A DNA stretch of 56,511 nt from Phenylobacterium sp. GTDB taxonomy: Bacteria; Pseudomonadota; Alphaproteobacteria; Caulobacterales; Caulobacteraceae. Positions 1 to 10,000 of the stretch are shown here, one piece after another. The stretch's first letter is position 1, and each line of letters begins with the position of its first letter. Made by a program: the position numbers and the translations under genes. The notes below the pieces were generated by a model. It was not told where the DNA came from. It did not search any database and saw only the letters and a list, made by a program, of their open reading frames with translations. Where the stretch lies: positions 1 through 56,511 of the forward strand of contig NZ_JAUSLG010000088.1 in assembly GCF_030646615.1 (NCBI RefSeq). The letters run 5' to 3'.

Positions 1-73
<73 letters not shown>

Positions 74-83
74 TACATCCCAT

Positions 84-121
84 AACGCCCGCCAGGACCT
101 AAACCCCCCGGCGGGCGTTTC
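84..121 (+). terminator. probable terminator behind the tRNA
   Basis: AACGCCCGCC (84-93) pairs perfectly with GGCGGGCGTT (110-119) around a 16-base loop, followed by only a short T run. It sits directly after the tRNA. Confidence 0.5.
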
Positions 122-159
122 GGCGTCAAGGCCATGGCCGCGCGCGCCTGCCGACGGAC

Positions 160-807
160 CTATAAGCCCTCAGCGCCCTCATCCACCGCCTGGACGATCC
201 GGGCCTGGCCGTCGTGGATCTGGAAGAAGAGGCCCATCTCGCCGTCATTGGCCAGGGCCAGCACCCCTTGCACCTCGATCAGGTGGTAGCCGGCGCGGAT
301 CGGGCGCTTGAGCCAGACCTCTATGACCTCATTGGGCTCGGCCGGCGGGTGATAGAAGCAGACCGGCGTGTAGGGCGAGATCAGGAATCGTCGGGTCTGT
401 TCGGCCATCTCCAAGGGCAGCATGAATCCCAGGATCTTGAATGGCTTGCCGGCCAGTTCACGCACGGCGGCCGGGTGGCTGGCCTGGAAGAGCTGGCTCT
501 CTTCGTCCACCCACACCCGGGTCTGCCGGAGTTTCTCCCACTGCGGCCCATCGGCCGTGGGCAGGGTGAGCTGGAGGGCGCGCTCGCCGGCCAGCTCCTG
601 GGCCGCGGGGTCCTGCCCGGACTCGAACTCGGCCCACATGTCGTCGCCTGTGTCGTCGCCTGGCGGCGCGGCCGGCGCCTCCGGCGGAGCGATCACCGCC
701 GCCTGCGGCTGAGGGGTCTCGGGAGTCTCGGGCGCCTCAGGCGGCGGCCCACAGGCCGCAAGCGCGAGCAGCGCCAGGGCGATCCCAGGCTCAGGTCGAA
801 TGGGCAT
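160..807 (-). CDS. DUF3299 lipoprotein
   Basis: 215 residues. The N-terminus has a lipoprotein signal ending in LALAAC, so the mature protein should be lipid-anchored at about Cys19. A Pro/Ala-rich linker follows, then a C-terminal domain (roughly 120-205) with the GFMLPLE and CFYHPPAEPNEVIEV motifs that I recognise as DUF3299. Its function is unknown; family members often sit in metal-related operons. It is the last gene of a leftward set with the CobW-type GTPase and the MerC-like protein, and its start lies inside the end of the MerC-like gene (17-base overlap), which suggests coupled translation and zinc-responsive control. The family call is from motif memory, not a search. Confidence 0.8.
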   Translation of the reverse strand: MPIRPEPGIALALLALAACGPPPEAPETPETPQPQAAVIAPPEAPAAPPGDDTGDDMWAEFESGQDPAAQELAGERALQLTLPTADGPQWEKLRQTRVWVDEESQLFQASHPAAVRELAGKPFKILGFMLPLEMAEQTRRFLISPYTPVCFYHPPAEPNEVIEVWLKRPIRAGYHLIEVQGVLALANDGEMGLFFQIHDGQARIVQAVDEGAEGL

Positions 808-1168
808 GATGATGGCGAGAGGCCCGGCCCTTCCAGTTCATGAGGTGAGCGCTTGCCAGGGCGAGCCCGCCGGCGACCGTCAGAAAGGTCTCCGCCTCGT
901 GATAGAGCAGTCCGACCACCAGCAGCGCAAGCCCGGCGGCGGCAAGGCTGATCGGCCCCAGGCGCCGCGGCTGCGTCAGCAGCAGGGCGCCGACCGAGAG
1001 GGGCGCTGCCAGGACCACAAAGGCCAGGTGGACCCATTCGGCCTCACCCCACAGGCCGAGCAGGGGGGCGAAGGCGGCGGCCACCGGGAGAACAAGGCAG
1101 TGGATGAGGCAGAGGCCAGACAGGCCGATCGCCGAACCATCCAGCAGGCGGGCGGTGGAAAGCTTCAT
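791..1168 (-). CDS. MerC domain membrane protein
   Basis: 125 residues with four hydrophobic segments and a short His-rich tail (HHHAH). The first segment carries LSGLCLIHCLVLP, where the Cys-x-x-x-Cys pair resembles the metal-binding pair in the first helix of MerC. MerC proteins are inner-membrane metal uptake proteins known from mercury resistance, but there is no merA or merR here. The neighbours are a zinc-type CobW GTPase 29 bases upstream and the overlapping DUF3299 lipoprotein. A role in zinc or other divalent-metal handling under zinc limitation is an inference from that context. Confidence 0.8.
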   Translation of the reverse strand: MKLSTARLLDGSAIGLSGLCLIHCLVLPVAAAFAPLLGLWGEAEWVHLAFVVLAAPLSVGALLLTQPRRLGPISLAAAGLALLVVGLLYHEAETFLTVAGGLALASAHLMNWKGRASRHHHAHST

Positions 1169-1197
1169 GAGGCTACTCGTTAAGGGATGGCCGCAGC

Positions 1198-2417
<1,220 letters not shown>

Positions 2418-2434
2418 GTGCGGAACCCTCATAA

Positions 2435-2451
2435 ATGTTATCTTATAACAT
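2435..2451. promoter_or_regulatory. Zur-type operator of the cobW-like operon
   Basis: ATGTTATCTTATAACAT is a perfect 7-3-7 inverted repeat. It matches the core of the E. coli Zur consensus (ATGTTATAnTATAACAT) outside the centre. It ends 18 bases before the cobW-like ATG, where a bound repressor would cover the promoter. Confidence 0.85.
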
Positions 2452-2488
2452 CTAGGTGTGGCGCGTGCGCGTCAAGGCGGTTTGCGTG

Positions 2489-2500
2489 ATGTTATAACAT
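2489..2500. promoter_or_regulatory. Zur-type operator for the rightward gene pair
   Basis: ATGTTATAACAT is a perfect 12-base palindrome made of the same half-sites as the neighbouring Zur box but without the 3-base spacer. It ends 33 bases before the ATG of the small protein at 2533. The spacing differs from the canonical 7-3-7 form, so this is the less certain of the two. Confidence 0.65.
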
Positions 2501-2532
2501 TTCATATGTTGGGGGTGATAAGGAGTGTCCCC

Positions 2533-2805
2533 ATGTCCGCTCAATCCCGGCTCGACCCCTGCGCCGCCCAAAGCCTGGTCGCTCAGGTGCATGCTGAAGA
2601 TATCGCCCGGGTTCGCGCCCATCTGGACAAGGCGTTGCAGGCGGCGGAGGCCGAGTGGGCGCCGGCCGACGCGGTGGCCGACGCCCTGGCGCTGGCCCTT
2701 GGAGAGATCGCACTGCGCCTGGCTCATCCCAACCGCGCCGCCGAAGCCTTGGAGCGCCATGCCGCCTGGATCCGCGCGCGGCCCCGTGAGCGGCCCGACG
2801 CCTGA
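2533..2805 (+). CDS. small protein of unknown function, probably zinc-regulated
   Basis: 90 residues, mostly predicted helix, Ala/Arg-rich, with no signal peptide or membrane segment and a single Cys near the N-terminus (LDPCAAQ). The ATG at 2533 is chosen because AAGGAG lies at 2520-2525 with good spacing. A more upstream in-frame start would run through the Zur palindrome. It sits 47 bases before the iron-type alcohol dehydrogenase and probably shares its transcript. I do not recognise the family. Confidence 0.7.
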   Translation: MSAQSRLDPCAAQSLVAQVHAEDIARVRAHLDKALQAAEAEWAPADAVADALALALGEIALRLAHPNRAAEALERHAAWIRARPRERPDA

Positions 2806-2852
2806 CCGCGCCTGAACACCACCCCCATAAAGAAGAACCCAAGGAAACGCCC

Positions 2853-3992
2853 ATGTCGCTTGCCGCCCAGACCTTCCAGATCCGCCCCCTCCCGACCCTG
2901 ATCTTCGGCGCAGGCTCGGCCCGCAAGTTGGCGGCGCAGGTCCAGGCGCTGGGGCGCCAGAGCGTGCTGGTGGTCACCGACAAGGGATTGATGGCGAGCG
3001 GCGCCGCCGACGAAGCCCTGGCCGCGCTCCGCGCCGCCGGGATCACGGTCGAGGTGTTCGATGGGGTCGAGGCCAATCCCACCGATCGCAATGTCACCGC
3101 CGGGGCGGCGCGGCTGGCCGGCCTGCCCCATGCGGCGGTCCTGGCCCTGGGCGGCGGGTCGTCCATGGATTGCGGCAAGGCCATCGCCCTGCTGGCCACC
3201 AATCCGGGAGAGCTGGCCGATCTGCAAAAGCCTGGTCCCAAGACGCCGGGCCTGCCCGTCATCGCGGTGGCGACCACGGCGGGCACGGGTTCGGAGACCA
3301 ACTCGGCCTGCGTCATCACCAATACGGCGCTCGGTCGGAAGACCTATGTGATGCACCCCAGCATCGTGCCGGCCTTCGCCGTGCTGGACCCGGAACTGAC
3401 CCTCGGCCTGCCGGCCTATCCCACCGCCACCTGCGGCTTTGACGTGCTGACCCACGCCCTGGAGGCCTTCACCTCCCTGCGGGCCACGCCCTATTCCGAC
3501 GCCGTGGCGCTGAAGGCCATCGAGATGGTCGCGGCCCACCTGCGCGAGGTGGTGGCCGATGGCGCGAATCTGGAGGGCCGGGCGCAGATGATGCTGGCCT
3601 CTTCCATGGCGGCGATCGCCTTCAACGTCGCCGGCCTGGGGGCGGCCCACGGCACGGGACACGCTCTGTCGGCGCGCCTGAACGCCGCCCACGGCCAGAC
3701 CCTGGCGACCATGTTGCCCCATGTCATGGGATTCAACCTGTCGGTCAGCGCCGACAAGTATGCCCAGGTGGCCGCCGTCCTGGGGGCCTCGCCGACGGCC
3801 GAGGCGGCGATTGGGGCGGTCGAGGCCCTGCGGGCCGATATCGGCATCGCCCGCTCCATCACCGACCTGGGCGGGACCGCCGACATGATCCCTCAACTGT
3901 CCGAGGACGCCGCCGCCGACGGGGTGAACCTGTCAAACCCGCGGCCCATCGGGAGGCCCGATTTCGAAGCCCTTTACCAGGCCGCCCTCTAG
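2853..3992 (+). CDS. iron-containing (group III) alcohol dehydrogenase
   Basis: 379 residues, the usual length for the Fe-ADH family, which interconverts alcohols and aldehydes (or reduces maleylacetate) with NAD(P). Visible are the dinucleotide motif ALGGGSSMDCGKA (about 100-112), VATTAGTGSET, and the metal ligands: the Asp and His of GFDVLTHALEAF and the His residues of AAHGTGHALS and AAHGQTLATMLPHV. The substrate cannot be read from sequence. Its place behind a Zur-type site suggests an enzyme that substitutes for a zinc-dependent dehydrogenase when zinc is scarce; that is inference. Confidence 0.9.
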   Translation: MSLAAQTFQIRPLPTLIFGAGSARKLAAQVQALGRQSVLVVTDKGLMASGAADEALAALRAAGITVEVFDGVEANPTDRNVTAGAARLAGLPHAAVLALGGGSSMDCGKAIALLATNPGELADLQKPGPKTPGLPVIAVATTAGTGSETNSACVITNTALGRKTYVMHPSIVPAFAVLDPELTLGLPAYPTATCGFDVLTHALEAFTSLRATPYSDAVALKAIEMVAAHLREVVADGANLEGRAQMMLASSMAAIAFNVAGLGAAHGTGHALSARLNAAHGQTLATMLPHVMGFNLSVSADKYAQVAAVLGASPTAEAAIGAVEALRADIGIARSITDLGGTADMIPQLSEDAAADGVNLSNPRPIGRPDFEALYQAAL

Positions 3993-4059
3993 GGGGTGCG
4001 CCAGGCGCCTGCGGCTCCACCTCGACCTGACCGCGCCCATGCGCATCCGCGGGCGAACA

Positions 4060-4076
4060 TTGTTATAACATAACAA
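4060..4076. promoter_or_regulatory. Zur-type operator 1 of the TonB receptor operon
   Basis: TTGTTATAACATAACAA is a perfect 7-3-7 inverted repeat with the same geometry as the E. coli Zur site. It lies 62 bases before the receptor start and shares half-sites with the boxes at 2435 and 2489. Confidence 0.85.
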
Positions 4077-4085
4077 TACCCTTGT

Positions 4086-4102
4086 ATGTTATGTTATAAT
4101 GT
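4086..4102. promoter_or_regulatory. Zur-type operator 2 of the TonB receptor operon
   Basis: ATGTTATGTTATAATGT has one perfect half-site and one matching at 5 of 7 bases. Its centre is 26 bases from that of the preceding box, so the two could be bound side by side. It ends 36 bases before the receptor ATG. Confidence 0.7.
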
Positions 4103-4138
4103 TCCAATTCCCCGACGCCTTAGTCTTGGGGGATTGAA

Positions 4139-6166
4139 ATGAAGCTTGTTTTCTGGCCGGCCTTGCTGGCGATCGCGGCGCCATCGGCGGTCTGGGCGCA
4201 ATCGGCCACGAGTGTCGATGAGCTGGTCGTGACGGCGAACCGCCGCGCCCAGGCGGCCCAGGACGTGCCCTCGGTCGTCGAGGTGGTGAGCGCCCGGCAG
4301 CTTGAAAATACGGTGGCGGTCACCTTCGCCGACATGCTGAAGAAGACCTCCGGCGTCGATGTCATTCAGTATCCCAATGGCCTGGCCGGCGTCGGTCTTC
4401 GCGGTTTCCGCCCCGACTTCGAGTTCAGCATCAACCCGCGGACCCTGACCCTCGTGGATGGCCGGCCCTCGGGCTCCACAAGCTTCACCACGATCGCGCC
4501 GGAAAGCATCGAGCGGATCGAGGTGCTGAAGGGACCGGCCTCGTCGCTCTATGGCGCCTCGGCGATCGGCGGTGTGGTGAACATCATCACCCGGCGCTCC
4601 ACGGGGCCGATCCAGGGCCGGGTCGGCGTCGGCTACGGCTCCTTCGAGACGTTCCGCGCCGAGGGGAGCGCCGGCGGATCCCTGACCGATCAGACGGACT
4701 TCGACCTGGGCCTTGGCTATGTGAACCAGGCCGGCGACTTCGAGATCGGCGGCGGGACGGTGCGTCCCAACAGCGACTCCGAGCGCCTGTCGGGGCGGCT
4801 GCGGCTGGGGGCTGACGTCAGCGAGCGCCTGCGCATCGACGCCTCGGTGGACGGGGCCAAGCTCCGCAACAACGCCTCGGGCGCCTTCTCCTTTGATCCG
4901 CCCACCGCCAACGGCACGGAGCTGGAGCGCTTCGGCGGCGACCTGCGGGCCGAGCTTGACCTGGGCCCGCACCAGGTGAGCGCCACCCTCTATGGCTCGT
5001 CCGATCTCTACGAGTACATCACCATCCCCGCGACCGGCGCGCGCTATCGATCCAGCCGCACCGAGTCGGACTATCGCGGCCTTCTCCTGCAGGACGCCTG
5101 GACCTTCTCGCCGGCCTTCACCCTGACCTATGGCGCCGACTGGCAGACGGTCGAGATGGAGCGCTTCTCCTATCTAGCCGGGGAAGTTCCCCGCGCGCCC
5201 TTCAGCCCCAATGAGCGGCGGGAGACGCGCGCGATCTTCGCCGAAGGCGTCCTGCGGGCGTTCGAGGACCGGCTGATCGTCAATATCGGCGGCCGCCAGG
5301 ACTGGATCACCGCCGAAACGCTCTCGACGCCGCTGCTGACGAGCTTCACCCCGGGCGAGAGCGAATTCGAGGTGTTCAGCCCACGGGGCGGGTTCGTGTT
5401 CAAGCTCAACCAAGCCTGGCGGATCCACGGGACGGCGGGGACCGGCTTTGCGCCGCCGCAGGGCAACCAGATCGCCGGGGTCAGCGAGGAGATCGCCGGC
5501 GCGCAGCGACGCCTCGTCTATGGCAATCCGGACCTCGAGCCCGAATCCAACGTCACCTACGACATCGGGGTGGGCTACGCGTCCCCGCTCTTGACGGCCG
5601 ATGTGGCCTATTTCGATTCCAAGACCGAGGACCGCATCACCACGGTGATCCGCACCAACACGCCGACGCTGCGCGAGACCACCTATGTCAACGCCGACGA
5701 GGCCAAGATGCGCGGCCTGGAGGCGCAATTCTGGGCCGACGCCGGCGCGGCGGCGGGCTACGAGGCCGGCCGCCTCACGGTGAAGGCCAGCCTGACGCGG
5801 ATCTTCGACGCCGAGGAACGGGTCGCTGGCGTCGCCACGCCGATCCGCAACGTGGCCGATTGGAAGGGCTTCGTCTCGGCCACGGCGACCAATGGGGACA
5901 ACCTCTCCCTCACCCTGACCGCGCGCTACAATGGTGAGCGTTGGGACACCGACAACAGCTCGGGCCGCATCTTCACCGGCGGGCAGGGGGGGCTGTTTGA
6001 GTACCCCACCTTCACGGTCGTGGACGCCAGCCTGCGCTGGGACGTGACGCCGAAGGATGCGCTCCGCTTCGAGGTCTCCAACCTCTTCGACGAGGACTAT
6101 TTCGAGAAGGCGGACTATCCGATGCCGGGCCGGGCGGCCTATGTCCGCTACCAGAGGAGCTTCTAG
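4139..6166 (+). CDS. TonB-dependent outer-membrane receptor, probably for a zinc complex
   Basis: 675 residues. A signal peptide ends near AVWAQS, followed by a TonB-box-like VDELVVTANR. The plug domain (about 40-150) contains ADMLKKTSGVD and IERIEVLKGPASSLYGASAIGGVVNIITRR, and the beta-barrel ends in a terminal Phe (YVRYQRSF). Two Zur-type palindromes directly upstream imply induction by zinc starvation. The gene leads an operon with ExbB-like, DUF2149 and CobN-like genes, 3 bases apart or overlapping. The substrate is unknown; a zinc-loaded metallophore or tetrapyrrole would fit the CobN-like partner. Confidence 0.93.
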   Translation: MKLVFWPALLAIAAPSAVWAQSATSVDELVVTANRRAQAAQDVPSVVEVVSARQLENTVAVTFADMLKKTSGVDVIQYPNGLAGVGLRGFRPDFEFSINPRTLTLVDGRPSGSTSFTTIAPESIERIEVLKGPASSLYGASAIGGVVNIITRRSTGPIQGRVGVGYGSFETFRAEGSAGGSLTDQTDFDLGLGYVNQAGDFEIGGGTVRPNSDSERLSGRLRLGADVSERLRIDASVDGAKLRNNASGAFSFDPPTANGTELERFGGDLRAELDLGPHQVSATLYGSSDLYEYITIPATGARYRSSRTESDYRGLLLQDAWTFSPAFTLTYGADWQTVEMERFSYLAGEVPRAPFSPNERRETRAIFAEGVLRAFEDRLIVNIGGRQDWITAETLSTPLLTSFTPGESEFEVFSPRGGFVFKLNQAWRIHGTAGTGFAPPQGNQIAGVSEEIAGAQRRLVYGNPDLEPESNVTYDIGVGYASPLLTADVAYFDSKTEDRITTVIRTNTPTLRETTYVNADEAKMRGLEAQFWADAGAAAGYEAGRLTVKASLTRIFDAEERVAGVATPIRNVADWKGFVSATATNGDNLSLTLTARYNGERWDTDNSSGRIFTGGQGGLFEYPTFTVVDASLRWDVTPKDALRFEVSNLFDEDYFEKADYPMPGRAAYVRYQRSF

Positions 6167-6169
6167 GCC

Positions 6170-6709
6170 ATGTGGCAGAAGACCGTCCTCACCGGCGTCA
6201 GCGACCTGCTGTTTGGCCCGGTCTCGCTCCTCCTCCTGGCGACGGCGGCCTGGATCGTCATCCAGGCGGGTCTCCTCATTCGCAGCGGCGTCCAGCGGGC
6301 GCGGGGCGTCGCGCCGGCGCGGGCCCGCTTCACCGCGGCGATCGACCAGGCCCGGGGGAGCGCGCCGCAGGATCTGGACATCGTCCTGGAGAGCCTCGTC
6401 CAGCGCGCCGAGGCCGAAGCCAGCCGAATGCTGAACAGCATCCGTTTCGCCGTCCGCGTCGGCCCCTCGCTGGGCCTGATGGCGACGCTGATCCCGATGT
6501 CGGCGGCGCTCAGCGGCCTGGCCAATGGGGACCTCCCGAGCCTGGCCAACAATATGGTCATCGCCTTCTCCAGCACCGTCGTCGGCATCGCCGTCGGCGT
6601 CGCGGCCTACATGCTCTCGCTGGTGCGGGAAGCCTGGGTGCGCAGCGACCTGGACGCCGTCCGGCTGCATGCCGAACGGGCGCTGCGGACCGTGGAGACG
6701 CCCGCATGA
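6170..6709 (+). CDS. MotA/TolQ/ExbB-family proton channel protein
   Basis: 179 residues with three membrane segments (about 14-35, 100-120 and 132-155) and a cytoplasmic loop between the first two, the ExbB/TolQ topology. The motif VGPSLGLMATLIPMSAALSGL matches the conserved second segment of the family. In ExbB-ExbD complexes this protein forms the proton channel that energises TonB. It starts 3 bases after the receptor and overlaps the DUF2149 gene by ATGA, so it probably serves this receptor or the CobN-like protein rather than TonB in general. It is shorter than typical ExbB. Confidence 0.85.
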   Translation: MWQKTVLTGVSDLLFGPVSLLLLATAAWIVIQAGLLIRSGVQRARGVAPARARFTAAIDQARGSAPQDLDIVLESLVQRAEAEASRMLNSIRFAVRVGPSLGLMATLIPMSAALSGLANGDLPSLANNMVIAFSSTVVGIAVGVAAYMLSLVREAWVRSDLDAVRLHAERALRTVETPA

Positions 6710-7080
6710 GCCGCCTGCGTTTCATGCGCCAGAAGGAGCAGCCGGCCTGGGAGGAGGACCCCCTGTCTGGCGTGGCCAACCTCTTCGATGTCAGCCTGGC
6801 CTTCATCGTCGCCCTCAGCGTCGCCCTGTTCTCGGTGTTCGGCGCCCGGAACCTGTTCGACGAGTCCGCCAGCTGGACCCTGACCCACCGCGCGGCCGAT
6901 GGCGCGTTGGAAGTGGTCCAGAAGGAGGGCCGCGACATCAAGGTCCAGCGGGTCACCGACCAGCAGTTATCGGGCGACGGGGATCGTCTGGGCATAGCCT
7001 ATGAACTGGCCGACGGCCGGGTGATCTATGTGCCTGAGGACGAGCATGGGGACGAAGCCAGCGAGCCGGACGCGCCATGA
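6706..7080 (+). CDS. DUF2149 protein, ExbD-like topology
   Basis: 124 residues: a short cytoplasmic N-terminus, one membrane helix (about 28-50) and a soluble C-terminal domain predicted to be periplasmic. The helix starts ANLFDVSLAFIVALSVAL, with Asp28 in the place of the essential proton-channel Asp of ExbD (PFIDVMLVLL). The start is fixed by ATGA overlaps with both neighbours. I recognise DUF2149, which is found with ExbB-like and CobN-like genes in other bacteria. That it is the ExbD partner of the upstream protein is my inference from topology and the Asp. Confidence 0.82.
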   Translation: MSRLRFMRQKEQPAWEEDPLSGVANLFDVSLAFIVALSVALFSVFGARNLFDESASWTLTHRAADGALEVVQKEGRDIKVQRVTDQQLSGDGDRLGIAYELADGRVIYVPEDEHGDEASEPDAP

Positions 7081-10000
7081 GGGCGTGGCTGGTCTTCGCC
7101 TGCGCCCTGGTCCTCGGACTTTTCTCCAGCGGCGCTGAGGCGGCCGACGGCGCGCCCCGCCCGCGCATCGCCATCGTCTCCATCGAACTGGCCCAGTCCC
7201 CCAACCTTGCCCTGGCGGCGGCGCAGGCCCGAGCCGAGCAGGTGGAGGTCGATCTGTTCGGCCTGGGCGGCGGCCTCATTCCCAGCGTGGGCGAGGCCGA
7301 CCTCTCGTCATATGACCTCGTGCTGATCGAAGGGGTCGGGCCGCAGCTCGCCCAGTTCGCCCAGATCATCGAGGCCGCCAAGGGCGAGACCAAGGTGCTG
7401 GTGGTCAATGGGGAGCGCTGGATCCAGGGCAATGTGCCACCGGCCAGCCTGCCGGACCTCCAGGCCTATTGGACCAATGCCACGACGGAGAACTATGCCC
7501 GGCTCCTCGACTATCTGATGGCCCGGGTGCTTGGGGCGCAGGTCGCCGCCGCGGCGCCCATCATCTATCCCGAGACCGCCTTCTACCATCCGCAGGCCGA
7601 AGGGCCCTTCTCCGACCTCGCCGCCTATGAGGCCTGGGCCAGCGGGCGGCTTGCCGACGCCGCAGCCCGGCCGCGCATCGGCGTGGTCTTCTATCGCAGC
7701 CTGGTCCTGGGGGAGAACGCCAGGGTCATCGACGCCCTGATCGCCGAGGTCGAGCGCCAGGGCGGTCTACCCCTGCCCCTGTGGCGCAAGGACAGCGCGG
7801 AGTCCCTGCAGGTCCTGGCGCCGCCGGGTTCGGCCGGGGTGGACGCCATCATCCTCTGCTCCAACTGGATCGACTACCAGGACCACGCCGCCGGCGTCCG
7901 CGCCGCCCAGGCCCTGAATGCGCCCCTGCTCAACTGCACCAACGACTATAGCCGCACGCCCCAGGAGTGGGAGCGCGCCCATGGCGGGTTCGCCCCCGGG
8001 CGCTCGGGCCAATTGGCGATGAGCGAGCTGCAGGGCCTGGTGGAGCCCATGATGGTGGGCGCGCGGACCATCGGCGCCGATGGGACCGCTGTGATCGAGC
8101 CGATCGATCACCAGATCCGCTGGCGGACCGCCCGGGCCATGGCCTGGGCGCGGCTGTCGCGCCTTGAGAACCGCGAGAAGCACATCCTCATCCCCTATTT
8201 CAGCGAAGGGCGCAGCGAGGCTGACGTGGGCTCCGATCCCGACAGCTATCTCGATGCGCAGGGCACGCTGATCGCCCTGCTCAACCGCCTGAAGGCCGAA
8301 GGCTATGATGTGGGCGACGCGCCGCTGCCGGACAAGGCCGAGCTTTCGCGGCTGATGGCGGCCTATGGCTCCAATTCCCCCACGGCTGCGGCGCTGGAGA
8401 CCCGCGCCCGGGCGGGGCTCATGGCCTCGATACCCGAGACCGATTACCTCGCCTGGTGGGCCACGATGCCCGCCGAGGCCCGACAGGCTGTGGAGGCCCA
8501 GTGGGGGCCGCCGCCCGGCGACGTCATGGTGACGACGGATGCGGACGGTCGACGGGTCATCGCCTTTCCGCTCCTGCGCTTTGGCAAGGTGGCCCTGGCG
8601 CCGCATCCCATCTGGGGCATGCAGGAAGCCCGCGGCCTGGCGAGCGAAGGCGCCCTGACGCCGCATCACCAGTACGTCGCCTTCTATATGTGGGCCCAGA
8701 AGGTCTGGCGGGCTGACGCCTTTCTGCCGCTCTTCACCCAGCTCAGCCTCATGCCCGGCAAACAGGAGGGGCCGTCCAGCACCGACTGGATCGGTCTGCT
8801 GATCGGCGCCATGCCGCATATCCAACCGACGCCTCTGCAGGCCAATGGCGGGGTGGCCAACAAGCGCCGCGCCAATGCGGTGCTGATCGGCTTCATGCCG
8901 GAACTGGCCCAGGCGGGTCTGGCGCCGGACCTCGCCCAGTTGAAATCCGATCTCGCGGCGGCGGACAGCGATCCAGATCTTCAGGCCGAGGTCAGGGCGA
9001 AGGCTGCGGGCCTCGGCGTGGACCGGGTCCTGGCCCTCGATCCGGCGCGTGCGCCCTGGTCGGCCCTGGCGGAGGCCCTGAAGCGTCATCTGGATGAGAT
9101 CGACCGGGCGCCTATCACCCAGGGGGGCCACGTCCTGGGCGAGGCCCCGGAGCTTGAGACCGCGGCGCGGATGGCGCACGCCATGGCCGCTGATGCGCCG
9201 GACGCCCCGAGCCTTGATCAAGTCCGGGCGTTGGCGCGGGGCGAGGCCGTCGACCCGGCCGCAGACACCGCAGCCCAGGTGAAGACCTATCTGGACCGCA
9301 TCGCCCTGGCCGGCCGCGAGATGGACGCTGTCATGGCCGCGCTGTCGGGGGGGTATGTGGATCCCGGCCCGAACGCCGATGCGATCCGCAACCCCGACGC
9401 CCTGCCAGGCGGGCGCAACCCCTACACCCTCGATCCCCGCGGCCTGCCGACGCCGCAGGCCTGGGCGATCGGCAGCCGGCTGGCCGACGAGATGGTGCAG
9501 GCCTATGCCGAGACGCACGGCGCGCCGCCGCGCAAGGCCGCCTTCGTCCTGTGGTCAGGCGAGACCGTGCAGAATGAGGGCGTGCTGGAGTCCCAGATCC
9601 TTCGGCTTCTGGGGACGCGCCCAGTCTGGAACGGCAAGGGCCAGGTCATCGATGTGGAGCTGGAGGCCCCCGGCGCCCTGGGGCGGGGCCGCATCGACGT
9701 GCTGGTCACCACCTCCGGCACCTACCGGGACCATTTCGGCGACAAGCTCGCATTGATGCACAAGGCCGTGGCGCTGGCCGCCGCCGCCGATGAACCGGAC
9801 AACATGGTCCGCCGCAACGCCGCCGAGACGACCCGGCGCCTCGTCGCGGACGGCGTGCCGGTGGAGGTGGCCCAGGCCCGCGCCCTGCGCCGCATCTTCT
9901 CCACCGCGCCCGGCGCCTATTCGCCGGCGACCGAGTTCGCGATCGACCAGGAGCCCCGCTGGACCGACCAGGCCCTGGCCGACCTCTATGCCCGGCGCCT

